From NCBI GenBank assembly GCA_030041215.1, contig JASHOH010000031.1:1-64000 (forward strand): a stretch of DNA of 64,000 nucleotides. The letters are read 5' to 3'. Shown here one piece after another: positions 38,371 through 47,284 of the stretch. Both the position numbers and the translations under genes were made by a program. How positions within the stretch are numbered: the first letter of the stretch is position 1; every line of letters begins with the position of its first letter. The DNA is from Candidatus Sulfotelmatobacter sp. GTDB lineage: Bacteria; Acidobacteriota; Terriglobia; Terriglobales; Acidobacteriaceae. The notes under the pieces are model-generated. The model ran no database searches. It was not told where the DNA came from and saw only the letters and a list, made by a program, of their open reading frames with translations.

Positions 38371-40028
38371 ACATCTATCTTGACGTTCAATCTCCCGCGG
38401 TAAAAGAGGCCGGGAAGCTCGCCTCAAGTTACGGTCTCGAGAATCACGGACTGGTGAACTTGCGGCGTGTCTACTGGAATCTGCCCACGCCAGCGCTTTA
38501 CGAGGAAAGCATCTTCCGCTCCGAGGCAAGCTTATCGCACCTTGGGCCGCTGGTAGTTTCCACGGGCAAACATACGGCGCGGGCTGCGGCCGATAAGTTT
38601 GTCGTGCGGGAACAATCGACCGAAGAAAAAATCTGGTGGGGTCAGTACAACCGTCCGTTCACCAGCGAAGCATTCAGCGCTCTACTTACGCGCCTTCAGG
38701 GTTATCTACAGGGACGCGACGTATTTGTGCAGGACTGTTTCGCAGGCGCCGACCCCGAGCACAGCCTGCCGGTCCGCATCATTACGCAGAAAGCCTGGCA
38801 CGGCCTGTTTGCACGGACCATGTTTCTGAAAATCCGCAGCCAAGATGCGCTCCAACGCCACATCCCAGAGTTCACAGTAATTGCCATACCTTCCTTCCAG
38901 GCCTCGCCCATGGTTGACGGCACGCGTTCGGAAACGTTCATCATTCTCAATTTTCGCGAGCGGCTGGCCATTATCGGAGGCACAAGTTACGCTGGCGAAA
39001 TTAAGAAGACCATTTTTACCGTGCTGAATTTTCTGCTACCGCTGCAAGGCATTCTCTCGATGCACTGCTCGGCGAACGTGGGCTCGGATGGCGACGTCGC
39101 TATTTTCTTCGGCCTTTCGGGCACGGGAAAAACCACGCTCTCTGCCGATCCCAAGCGGCGCCTCATCGGAGACGACGAACATGGCTGGAGCGACAATGGC
39201 GTGTTCAATTTCGAAGATGGCTGCTATGCGAAGGTGATTCGCCTGTCTCCTGAAGCTGAGCCGCAAATCTACGCCTGCACGCGGCGATTTGGCACCGTGC
39301 TGGAGAACGTCACATTCGATCCGGTCTCAAGGCGGCTCGATCTGAACGACTACTCTGTGACCGAGAATACGCGGGCAGCGTACCCGCTCTCTTACATCGA
39401 GAACTCCATGCCAGAAAAGCGCGCAGGGCATCCGAAGAATGTCATCTTCCTCACCTGTGACGCTTCCGGAGTGATGCCGCCGATTTCGAAACTGAATCCC
39501 AATCAGGCGATCTATCACTTCATCTCCGGCTACACCAGCAAAATTGCCGGCACCGAAATCGGACTCGGCATAGAACCGGAAATCACTTTCAGCACCTGTT
39601 TTGGTGGGCCATTTATGGTGCACCATCCCCTGGCTTATGCCGAGCTGTTGAAGAAGAAGATTCAAAAGCATGGCGCCAACGTATGGCTGGTCAACACCGG
39701 CTGGACCGGCGGGCCTTTCGGCATTGGCAAGCGCATCAGCATTCATCACACGCGCGCCTTGCTCAATGCCGCGCTCAGCGGCTCTCTGCTAAAGGTGGAG
39801 TATAGGAAGGACCCGATATTTGGCTTCGAGGTGCCGGTTCAATGTGAGGGCGTACCATCGCAGATTCTCGATCCGGCAAATACCTGGCCAAGCCGCGAAG
39901 AATATTTCCGAAAGTATGACGCACTGGCTGCCCGCTTCATCGAAAATTTCAAGCTGATGATGGCCGAATGCCCCGAGCACATTCTGGAGGCCGGCCCCAA
40001 GCGGCTAGCGACGGCACCGGTTCATTAG
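38367..40028 (+). CDS. pckA: phosphoenolpyruvate carboxykinase (ATP)
   Basis: This 553-residue enzyme converts oxaloacetate and ATP to phosphoenolpyruvate and CO2, the entry step of gluconeogenesis. The kinase P-loop GLSGTGKTTLSADP and the metal-binding GDDEHGW are present. So is the kinase-1 region FVQDCFAGADPEHSLPVRII, and RAAYPLSYI near the substrate site. The ATG at 38367 overlaps the stop of aspC; an open frame from 38298 lies inside aspC and was ignored. With the Mqo and fumarase upstream, the genome can run malate through oxaloacetate to sugars. Confidence 0.95.
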   Translation: MNIYLDVQSPAVKEAGKLASSYGLENHGLVNLRRVYWNLPTPALYEESIFRSEASLSHLGPLVVSTGKHTARAAADKFVVREQSTEEKIWWGQYNRPFTSEAFSALLTRLQGYLQGRDVFVQDCFAGADPEHSLPVRIITQKAWHGLFARTMFLKIRSQDALQRHIPEFTVIAIPSFQASPMVDGTRSETFIILNFRERLAIIGGTSYAGEIKKTIFTVLNFLLPLQGILSMHCSANVGSDGDVAIFFGLSGTGKTTLSADPKRRLIGDDEHGWSDNGVFNFEDGCYAKVIRLSPEAEPQIYACTRRFGTVLENVTFDPVSRRLDLNDYSVTENTRAAYPLSYIENSMPEKRAGHPKNVIFLTCDASGVMPPISKLNPNQAIYHFISGYTSKIAGTEIGLGIEPEITFSTCFGGPFMVHHPLAYAELLKKKIQKHGANVWLVNTGWTGGPFGIGKRISIHHTRALLNAALSGSLLKVEYRKDPIFGFEVPVQCEGVPSQILDPANTWPSREEYFRKYDALAARFIENFKLMMAECPEHILEAGPKRLATAPVH

Positions 40029-40173
40029 CTAGGCGGAAAAACTCGATATTGGGTGGCGCGGCGCTTCCCGTGTGCTGTCACGCACTCCAGGGCTGCGATA
40101 GAGCCTTTGTCTCGCGTGGCGGCTTTAGCTCCTGCCTGAGTGCTGCATCAAAACACGCCCCAACCGTGGAAGA

Positions 40174-40224
40174 GCGGCCCTTCAGGGCCGCATAGAGGGC
40201 ATGAAACGAGATGGGCTTTAGCCC
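40174..40224. repeat. REP-like palindromic element
   Basis: Two adjacent hairpins are present: GCGGCCCTTCAGGGCCGC (40174-40191, a 7-bp perfect stem with a TTCA loop) and GGGCTTTAGCCC (40213-40224). The composition, 'ggccctTCAgggcc' followed by 'ggctttagcc', resembles short dispersed palindromic repeats I know from Acidobacteria genomes. It lies between the convergent pckA and SnoaL-like genes, a typical REP location, and may also act as a terminator for both. No second copy was noticed in the window. Confidence 0.5.
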
Positions 40225-40299
40225 CAGAGCCCCGCGGCGAGTTTTTCAGCATCCCATTTAGAAAAGTCGGCGGTCTGAAGAAAATCACTTCTCTTCTTT

Positions 40300-40782
40300 T
40301 CAAATCCTGGCTGAAGAGTCCCATTCTCCGGCCGTGATACTCGCGCTCGAGGAGGATGACGTCCCCAGGCCCGCCTCCTGCGGGAGCAGGGCCAATTGCT
40401 GCATCATGCCAAGTGTGTCCCACTCCTCCCATTCCTCCACAATCTTTCCGCCTGCAATCCGGTCAATGCATATGCCCGTGATGTGCAACTGCCTGCCTGT
40501 AGCCTCGATCCCCATGAACGTCCCGGCATGCGTTCCGGTAAACGTCCAGCGGGTGACGACTCTGTCTCCTTCCGCGACCTGATCTTCAATGGCCCACTGC
40601 CCATCGGGAAATCCACCAAAAAGAGAGAGCAGAAAGTGCCGATGCTCTTCGTTCCGCAGCTCACCCATTGCCGGTGCTCGATAAACAACATTCGAATACA
40701 ACTCTGGATAGAAATCTGGATTATGCCGGTTCAAACACTCGTCAAATAGACGACGCACGACGGACTTGTTCGCTTCGCTCAT
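40300..40782 (-). CDS. SnoaL-like/ester cyclase family protein
   Basis: This 160-residue protein has the SnoaL-like NTF2 fold. It shows an N-terminal helix (NKSVVRRLFDECLNRHNPDF), the cone-shaped sheet with GDRVVTRWTFTGTHAGTFMGIEATGR, and ICIDRIAGGKIVEEWEEWDTLGMMQQL. SnoaL-like proteins include polyketide cyclases and many of unknown function. The C-terminal tail (about 25 residues, Ser-rich) is dispensable-looking. The ATG at 40782 follows AAAGGAGCACGAT. It is on its own on the minus strand, convergent with pckA. Confidence 0.85.
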   Translation of the reverse strand: MSEANKSVVRRLFDECLNRHNPDFYPELYSNVVYRAPAMGELRNEEHRHFLLSLFGGFPDGQWAIEDQVAEGDRVVTRWTFTGTHAGTFMGIEATGRQLHITGICIDRIAGGKIVEEWEEWDTLGMMQQLALLPQEAGLGTSSSSSASITAGEWDSSARI

Positions 40783-41081
40783 ATCGTGCTCCTTTCAGTG
40801 GACCGTGGGCTTGCCCGTTCTGACGGATGGTGCCGTCGGTCTATTTCTGCGGCGAAGGGTCCTTCTGCGAGTAGATAATTACAAATGATTCTCTAACGCT
40901 CTTCGCGCCCTGTCAGTGATGTCGGTCACCCATCCATGAGCGATCTTCTCGACTTCAATTACGACCTCTGGCGCATCTCTTCGCACCAGAGGTGCCTTGT
41001 TTTTGGGCGCACCCAGGGTTGTGATTACCGTCATAGCTCGCCGAGGCCGGAAGTGGTTAACTCGGCTCAAAGAGGATCTCC

Positions 41082-43091
41082 ATGCCGGCCGAGCTGATCG
41101 ACACCAAAACTCTTCCCGAAAATGCCTATAAGCCGCTGCATGAGGGCGAACTGTATCTGCCCATCGTTCCGGCTTCCGCCCAATTGCCCGAAATCACTGC
41201 GCGCTCAATCTTCTGGGGCGTGCTGTTTTGCGTGATCTTTTCGGTAGCGTCAGCCTATTCTGCACTCAAGGTCGGCCAGGGAATGGAGGCGGCGATTCCC
41301 ATCTCCATCCTCGCCATTGGCTTGGCGCGCTTGTACCGGCGGCGCTCGTCACTACTAGAGAACGTAATTATCACCGGCATGGGCGGGGCGTCCGCCGCCG
41401 TAGTATCGGGCGCTGTCTTCACCGTGCCGGCGCTTTACGCTCTCCACCTCGACCCGCATCCTGTGCAAACCATCTTCATCTGCCTGGCAGGTGGGTGTCT
41501 TGGCATCCTCTTCCTCATCCCGCTGCGGCGCTACTTTGTGCGCCAAATGCACGGCAAGTTTCCGTTCCCGGAGGCCACGGCTATCACCGAGGTTCTCGTG
41601 ACGGGTGAGAAAGGCGGCTCGCAAGCCAAGCTGCTCCTTCAGGCCACTTTCATTGCCGCGATCTACGACTTCTTTGTCACCACTTTTCACGTTTGGAAGG
41701 AATATCTGAACTTCCAGTTTCTGCCCGTAGTGCGGTCACTCGCCGATCGCAGCCGGATGGTTTTTAATTTCGATGCCGTCGGCTTCATTCTCGGCCTGGG
41801 ATACGTAATGGGCTTGCGCGTCGCCCTCATCTTTTGTGCCGGCGGCGTGCTGGTGAACTTCGTGCTGGTGCCGACGATCTGGTTTATCGGTAGCCACATG
41901 GGCGACGTTACCGTGTATCCCGCCACCATCCCCATTTCGCACATGACAGCTGCGGATATTTACCGCAACTACGTGCGCTTCATCGGCGTGGGCGCCATCG
42001 CGAGCGCGGGACTGGTAGGAATCATCAAATCCCTGCGCGTGGTCGCAGGATCGTTTGGCATCGCTCTACACGCTTTCCGCCACGGTGAAGCACAAAGTGT
42101 AGAACGCACGGACCGTGACATTCCCATCATTTCCATCCTGCTCGGAGTTGTGCTGGGCGCGATCGCGGTAGCCGTCTTTTTCGGACAGCTTCACGTTTCA
42201 TGGACCGTGGTTGGATTAGGCCTGGTACTGACATTGCTATTCTCATTCTTCTTCACGACGGTAGCTGCGAATGCCATTGCCACCACGGCCAACAACCCTG
42301 CTAGCGGCATGACGTTGCTCACCGTAATCGTCTCGGCGGTCGTGCTGATGAAGTTCGGGCTCTCCGGAACCACGGGCATGTTCTTCGTGATGGCCCTGGC
42401 TGGCATGGTTTGCGTTGCCCTGTGCGTCTCAGGACAATTCATCACCGACCTCAAGGTCGGCTATTGGATCGGTTCCACGCCCGCAGCGCAGGAGAAGGTG
42501 AAGTTCATCGCGGCCGCCGCGGCAGCCTTGACCGCGGGCTTCACCATCATCCTGCTAGCCAAAGCATTCCAGTTCGGAGAGGCCGTACCCGGCGATCCGC
42601 GGCAGGTTCTGGTCGCGCCCCAGGCCTCTGCGCTGAAAGCCGTGGTTTCGGGATTCATGAGCGGTCAACCGGCCCCGTACATATTGTTCGGCCTCGGCGC
42701 CATGGTCACTGTGGTGCTGGAGATGCTCGGCCTTTCCTCGATGGTCTTCGCGCTCGGAATTTATTTGCCGCTGCAGTTGACCACGCCCATCCTGGCCGGA
42801 GGATTCCTCTCGCATCTTGTAAACAAGCGCGCCGAAAAGACTGGCGGCGAGCAGGGTAAAACAATTCGGGAGCGGGGTATCATCATTGCCGGCGGCCTGA
42901 TGGCTGGTGGTGCGCTCGGCGGCGTGATTGGTGCGGCGCTGCGGGTGCTGCCGCACTTCAAAGAAGAGTGGATCCAGACACCGTTCTACAACAACATGCC
43001 GGTTTCGCAGATGCTCTCCGCGCTCGGATTCGTGGCGCTTTGCTTATACCTCTATCTGAGCTCGATGAAACTGACGTCAGAACACGAATAG
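41082..43091 (+). CDS. OPT-family oligopeptide transporter
   Basis: This 669-residue protein with about 15-16 predicted membrane helices is a member of the oligopeptide transporter superfamily. It opens with LPEITARSIFWGVLFCVIFSVASAYSALKVGQGMEAAIPISI, given here in part because it matches the family start. NPASGMTLLT and KFPFPEATAITEVL are also typical. Members move oligopeptides or metal chelates by proton symport. It ends 69 bases before the DUF885-like hydrolase gene on the same strand. Peptide uptake feeding the hydrolase and amino-acid lyase is a reasonable inference. Confidence 0.9.
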   Translation: MPAELIDTKTLPENAYKPLHEGELYLPIVPASAQLPEITARSIFWGVLFCVIFSVASAYSALKVGQGMEAAIPISILAIGLARLYRRRSSLLENVIITGMGGASAAVVSGAVFTVPALYALHLDPHPVQTIFICLAGGCLGILFLIPLRRYFVRQMHGKFPFPEATAITEVLVTGEKGGSQAKLLLQATFIAAIYDFFVTTFHVWKEYLNFQFLPVVRSLADRSRMVFNFDAVGFILGLGYVMGLRVALIFCAGGVLVNFVLVPTIWFIGSHMGDVTVYPATIPISHMTAADIYRNYVRFIGVGAIASAGLVGIIKSLRVVAGSFGIALHAFRHGEAQSVERTDRDIPIISILLGVVLGAIAVAVFFGQLHVSWTVVGLGLVLTLLFSFFFTTVAANAIATTANNPASGMTLLTVIVSAVVLMKFGLSGTTGMFFVMALAGMVCVALCVSGQFITDLKVGYWIGSTPAAQEKVKFIAAAAAALTAGFTIILLAKAFQFGEAVPGDPRQVLVAPQASALKAVVSGFMSGQPAPYILFGLGAMVTVVLEMLGLSSMVFALGIYLPLQLTTPILAGGFLSHLVNKRAEKTGGEQGKTIRERGIIIAGGLMAGGALGGVIGAALRVLPHFKEEWIQTPFYNNMPVSQMLSALGFVALCLYLYLSSMKLTSEHE

Positions 43092-43159
43092 ATTGCGCGG
43101 TGTGACAACCGCTCAACTCACATTGGTTCGGTAGGAGTGATTTCAACGGAGACTTTCAA

Positions 43160-44521
43160 ATGAACCAAGCCGATCTTTCCATCGCCAACGCAATTCTTGG
43201 TATCGACACCCTGTGGGGAGGCGATGTCACGTGCCCCTCTGGTACGGGCCGCTTCATCGCCGATTCCTGGTTTTCCGATGAGGCGCTGCCCGCTGCTTAC
43301 ACTCACCCCACGGCGGCACGCCTGCGGGCCGCCGGCGGCGTTACCGGCAAGGACAGCGCCGTTGCCGTAGCGGACTACTTGCGCGAAATGGGGCCAGAGA
43401 TCATCCGCTCAATGGACGCCATCAACGTCGAAGCCCGCCGCGTGGGCGGCTTGCGTGGCGCGTTCCTGGAAGGCTTGAATACCTGCCTGTTCACAATGTG
43501 GGAACTTGCCATGGAGACCACCGGCAAGGGCAACCGCGTGCCGTATGAGCAGAGCGTCAAGGCATCCACCGGCCACGCGCCCGAGCCTTCGCGACCTGAA
43601 GCGAAGCGCGAACGCGTAGCCGAATTGCTCGACCGCGCGGGATATCAGCCGTCGGGCCCAGCCGGAATTTTGAATGCGGTCGATACCTGGCGCCGCGAAC
43701 GGCTGGTGCCCATGGCGTCAGTTCGCGCGCTCAGCACCGCCGTCATTGCTCACTTCGACGAACTCAGCCGAAGAAATCTGTTGCCTCATCTTCCCAAGGA
43801 GCTTGCCGGAGTTCCCCGCGCCAACATTCAATTTTTGCCTATCAAGGAGGCGTGGTTTTCTGGATCCATGAATTACATCGGGCGGGCAAGAAATCCGGAC
43901 GGCACTCCGAAATATGAAGCGACGTACGAGATCAACGCGTCCCTGCAGATTTCTGTGCCAGAGTTTGAGCAACTGATCAGCCACGAAGTGGTGCCCGGCC
44001 ACGTAACCACCTTCGCCTACTTGCAGAACTTGTATGTGCGGGGTCTGGTTGGTTTTGAGGCCACCGTGCTGACCATGAACACGCGTGCCGCCACTCTTTT
44101 TGAGGGCATCGCTAATAACGCCATCCTGATTGCCCATGGCGTGACCGAGGTTGAACAACTCCCCGATGAAGACTTGCAGATCGGTGTTCTGCTCGCACTT
44201 TTGCAGGACGACGCCAAGAATCAGGCTTCGTATCTCACTTGGAAAGAAGGCGTGCCGCAAAAAGAAGTAGCGGCAACTTTACGCCGCGACTTTCTCGTCA
44301 CCGAGGAGCGCGCCGACAAACTCTCCGGCGCTTGGGGCCGGCATCCGTTGCTCGGCCGGATGTACCTGCCCGCCTACCGCTGTGGAACCGAGAGAGTAGC
44401 GGAACTGCGGCGCAAATATGCTCCCAGTGAGATCCTTCCAGTCCTTTATGGCTGCGCGGGATTGGTCGACAGTGAGACGGTGGAAGCGGCATGTCCGCAG
44501 CCGACCTGTTCGAGCCGGTAA
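43160..44521 (+). CDS. DUF885-like zinc metallohydrolase
   Basis: This 453-residue protein carries HEVVPGH at residues 275-281, the HExxPGH zinc motif of DUF885-type metallopeptidase-like proteins. Downstream, FEGIANNAILIAHG (about 315-328) may supply the third ligand. No signal peptide is visible, so it is probably cytoplasmic, unlike many DUF885 proteins, which are lipoproteins and longer (about 580 residues). Hydrolysis of a peptide or peptide-like amide is likely; the substrate is unknown. It is 69 bases after the OPT transporter and 48 before the ammonia-lyase, forming a possible uptake-cleavage-deamination series. Confidence 0.7.
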   Translation: MNQADLSIANAILGIDTLWGGDVTCPSGTGRFIADSWFSDEALPAAYTHPTAARLRAAGGVTGKDSAVAVADYLREMGPEIIRSMDAINVEARRVGGLRGAFLEGLNTCLFTMWELAMETTGKGNRVPYEQSVKASTGHAPEPSRPEAKRERVAELLDRAGYQPSGPAGILNAVDTWRRERLVPMASVRALSTAVIAHFDELSRRNLLPHLPKELAGVPRANIQFLPIKEAWFSGSMNYIGRARNPDGTPKYEATYEINASLQISVPEFEQLISHEVVPGHVTTFAYLQNLYVRGLVGFEATVLTMNTRAATLFEGIANNAILIAHGVTEVEQLPDEDLQIGVLLALLQDDAKNQASYLTWKEGVPQKEVAATLRRDFLVTEERADKLSGAWGRHPLLGRMYLPAYRCGTERVAELRRKYAPSEILPVLYGCAGLVDSETVEAACPQPTCSSR

Positions 44522-44569
44522 TTTCCAACAGGAATTTGCCGAGACAAATAACGCACGAACGAGGGCGTT

Positions 44570-46141
44570 ATGACTGTCACATTGAATAAAGAGATCCCGA
44601 AAACCAAGCATCGAGACGGCGCCATCGTGATGGATGGACATTCTCTGACCATTGAGGACGTTGCCGCCATCGCCCGCCATAGGCAACCCGTGGACCTGCA
44701 CGTCGATGCGATCGACCGCATCAACAAGTGCCGCGACCTTCTCGAACGCAAAATCCGCACTCGTGAAGTCATGTACGGCGTGAACACGGGAATCGGTGAA
44801 CTCTCAGAAGTCGTGCTTACTCCCGAGCAGGTCGAAAAATATCAGAGGTATCTGCTCTATTCGCATGCTGCCGGTTGCGGCGAACCCGCCAGTGAGGAAA
44901 ACGTGCGAGCCGCCATGCTCTCCCGGCTCAACACGCATTGCTGGGGACATTCGGGCATAAGGCTCGAGATCCTTCGCACGCAAGTGGAGATGCTCAACCG
45001 GGGTGTGACGCCGGTGGTTTGCCAGAAGGGATCGGTTGGCGCTTGCGGCGATCTTTCGCCCATGGCGCAGATGGCCATCACTCTCATGGGAGAAGGCGAA
45101 GTCTTCTACAAAGGCCAAAGGCTTCCCGCAAAAGAAGGGATGGCCGCAGCGGGAATACCCACGATTGTTTTCCGCGAGCGCGATGGCCTCGCCGCGATCA
45201 ACGGCTCGAACTTTATCAATGGGATGGGCTGTCTCGAGCTTTACGACGCTGAACGATGGCTAAGAACCCAGGAAATTGCCCTCGCCATGACGCTCGAGGC
45301 TCTCAACGCCAACATGCAAGCCTACGATCCTCGCATCCATTCCGTGCGTGGATATCCCGGCGCACAGGAGTGTGCCGAAAACATCAACCGGCTAACCGAG
45401 GGCTCCGAACTGCTCAAGTTGCCGGGCAAGAAAGTTCAGGATGCGTATTCCTTGCGTTCGAGTCCGCAAGTGATCGGCGCGGCTCGTGACGCGTTTAAGT
45501 GGATTCGTTACATGCTGGAAATCGAACTCAATCACGCGGCCGACAATCCCACATTTTTCCCGGGAGAAGAGCTTGTGCTGACCGGTGCGAACTTCCAGGG
45601 CACGCCCATGGCTTTTGCCCTGGAGTTGCTGGGCATGTCTGTGACCACGGTGGCCGCGCTTTCCGAACGGAGATTGAACCGATTGATGAACCCGCATCTA
45701 TCAATGGGTTTGCCTCCATTTCTGACTAAGGGCGCCGGAATGTTCTCCGGTTTAATGTTGTCGCAATACACAGCAGGAGCACTGGTCTGCGAGAACCGCG
45801 TGCTAAGCCATCCCGCTGCGACCGGGTCCATACCCGCGGCCGCCGATCAGGAAGACTTCGTCTCCATGGGGATGACAACCGCGATCAAGACGAGGCAAAT
45901 CATCGACAACGCTTGGTATGTAATCGCCATCGAGCTGATGGCGGCAGCACAGGCCTTCGATTTCCGTTACCCAGTGAAGCCTTCTCCAGCGAGCCAGGCC
46001 GCCTACGAATTGATTCGTAGCTATGTGAAGAAACTGGATGAAGACAGACCGTTGTTTGACGATATCAATCGCCTCGCGAGCGTTGCGAAAGAAGGAACAG
46101 TGCTGCAAGCAGTGGGCAGAGTGGCGAGCGACCTGAACTAA
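44570..46141 (+). CDS. hutH: histidine ammonia-lyase homologue with Ala-Cys-Gly MIO triad
   Basis: This 523-residue aromatic amino-acid lyase removes ammonia from an amino acid to give an unsaturated acid. Recognisable parts are the Tyr-loop MYGVNTGIG (68-76) and YSHAAG with Ser98-His99; the SH pair is typical of histidine enzymes, not FL or HL. NPTFFPG and QEDFVSMG are also present, the Glu of the latter again being typical of histidine lyases. The MIO cofactor triad, almost always Ala-Ser-Gly, is Ala158-Cys159-Gly160 here (codon TGC at 45044-45046). A Ser-to-Cys mutant of a bacterial histidase is reported to keep activity, so the enzyme may still form MIO. Other hut genes (hutU, hutI) are absent from the window, so the specificity and pathway are open. 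Confidence 0.87.
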   Translation: MTVTLNKEIPKTKHRDGAIVMDGHSLTIEDVAAIARHRQPVDLHVDAIDRINKCRDLLERKIRTREVMYGVNTGIGELSEVVLTPEQVEKYQRYLLYSHAAGCGEPASEENVRAAMLSRLNTHCWGHSGIRLEILRTQVEMLNRGVTPVVCQKGSVGACGDLSPMAQMAITLMGEGEVFYKGQRLPAKEGMAAAGIPTIVFRERDGLAAINGSNFINGMGCLELYDAERWLRTQEIALAMTLEALNANMQAYDPRIHSVRGYPGAQECAENINRLTEGSELLKLPGKKVQDAYSLRSSPQVIGAARDAFKWIRYMLEIELNHAADNPTFFPGEELVLTGANFQGTPMAFALELLGMSVTTVAALSERRLNRLMNPHLSMGLPPFLTKGAGMFSGLMLSQYTAGALVCENRVLSHPAATGSIPAAADQEDFVSMGMTTAIKTRQIIDNAWYVIAIELMAAAQAFDFRYPVKPSPASQAAYELIRSYVKKLDEDRPLFDDINRLASVAKEGTVLQAVGRVASDLN

Positions 46142-46482
46142 CGGTCGAAAAAGGGCGAGGAAGCAACGGGTGTAGCAGGCCTCGCAATACTTGCAGAACT
46201 TTTTGTCAGGCGAAGCGCGGGAATTCTTTGACCTACTTCTGACCTCGAGCCGATTCTTGTCGGTTCGCAGTGATTGTAGTCACAGGTAGGAAGCATCCGG
46301 TCCTAACCAGCCCCAGTACTTACCCACTCGGACCCCGGTAAACGGTCACACGGCATTGTGCGCTGCGTCCTTTTTATTCCTATCTCGGAGCAGAAAATAA
46401 ATGACAGAAGGTCGGCGAACGGGGGCGGCAGGCAGCCCCGCGCATTAGAGACGCGAAGCAGCTTGCCACCCGGGAGAGAACC
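46142..46482. other. intergenic region before the citrate-type operon
   Basis: No gene is seen. The promoter of the operon that starts at 46483 should lie here, but no clear -35/-10 or -24/-12 pair was identified. Confidence 0.4.
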
Positions 46483-46692
46483 ATGGACGTGAGACTAACT
46501 TCGGAAGAAGGCGACGTTTTGCTGGAAATCCTGGAGGAACAGGACCGGGACTTGTTGGCAAAAATCTCGCATGCCAAACGAAAAGCCCCCAAAAAGGCAT
46601 TAAGACAGAAAGAGACGTTGCTCGAAAGCATCATCGAGAAGCTCGAAGTGGAGCATACCGAAGAGGAGGAGTTTACCGATCTATGGTGGTAG
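46483..46692 (+). CDS. small acidic coiled-coil protein
   Basis: This 69-residue protein is highly charged and mostly helical (LTSEEGDVLLEILEEQDRDLLAKIS, then KKALRQKETLLESIIEKLEVE). It probably forms a coiled coil and ends in FTDLWW. I know similar small proteins from Acidobacteria but no function. It overlaps the next gene by ten bases, so it is the likely first gene of the operon through 54827. Confidence 0.65.
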   Translation: MDVRLTSEEGDVLLEILEEQDRDLLAKISHAKRKAPKKALRQKETLLESIIEKLEVEHTEEEEFTDLWW

Positions 46693-47273
46693 CGGACCTG
46701 GCTGAAGGCACAAGCACGCGTAATGCGGTTCGGCAACTGTGGCCGGAGATCGATTGGATCCAGGACTTGCAACTGCGTGAGCGAGTGACCGCCACATGGG
46801 CTCTTGCACTTAAGCGCAGCGCATTAAAACCAGACGATCTGAATCGCATTCCCTTCACTTTGCTGGTCGCGAACTGTCCGATCACTTTCATGGAGCATAA
46901 GCGCTGTGTTGTGCACATCGCCCGGTCGAGCGCCCTGGCGATGCAAGAGTTCATGGGACGCGCGCTGCCAATCGACCTCGATGTAGTCATTGCCGGCGCG
47001 ATCCTCGCAGATGTGGGCAAGCTGCTGGAATATGAACTCGGCCCTGACGGCAAAGCGCGGCAGAGCGAGAGAGGAGAAGCTCTGCGCCATCCCTTTACCG
47101 GAGTGGCGCTGGCGCTTGAATGTGGCGTTCCCGATTCCGTCTGTCACATCATCGCCGCCCATGCCGCCGAAGGTGATTTAGTAAAGCGCACGACTGAGGC
47201 GTTTATTGTGCATCATGCTGATTTCATGGCGTTTCAACCGTTCAAGAATCCAAAGAACATCCAGCTCAGGTAG
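46683..47273 (+). CDS. HD-domain-like protein with a disrupted HD pair
   Basis: This 196-residue protein resembles HD phosphohydrolases. It has H72 (EHKRCVVHIAR), a segment where LHDVGK is expected but AGAILADVGKLLEYE is found (Ala109-Asp110), RHPFTG at 135-140, IIAAH at 156-160 and IVHHADF near 176-181. HD enzymes coordinate metal with the His-Asp pair. Without that His it may use the other histidines or act as a binding or scaffolding protein. The start overlaps the upstream small gene by ten bases and the next gene follows 11 bases later. The role in a tricarboxylate operon is unknown. Confidence 0.65.
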   Translation: MVVADLAEGTSTRNAVRQLWPEIDWIQDLQLRERVTATWALALKRSALKPDDLNRIPFTLLVANCPITFMEHKRCVVHIARSSALAMQEFMGRALPIDLDVVIAGAILADVGKLLEYELGPDGKARQSERGEALRHPFTGVALALECGVPDSVCHIIAAHAAEGDLVKRTTEAFIVHHADFMAFQPFKNPKNIQLR

Positions 47274-47284
47274 AGGAGAGAAAA

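Noticed and set aside
40879-41034. short minus-strand frame upstream of the OPT transporter
   Set aside because: It could encode about 51 residues from an ATG, but there is no good ribosome binding site and no recognisable feature, and it would overlap the transporter's promoter.
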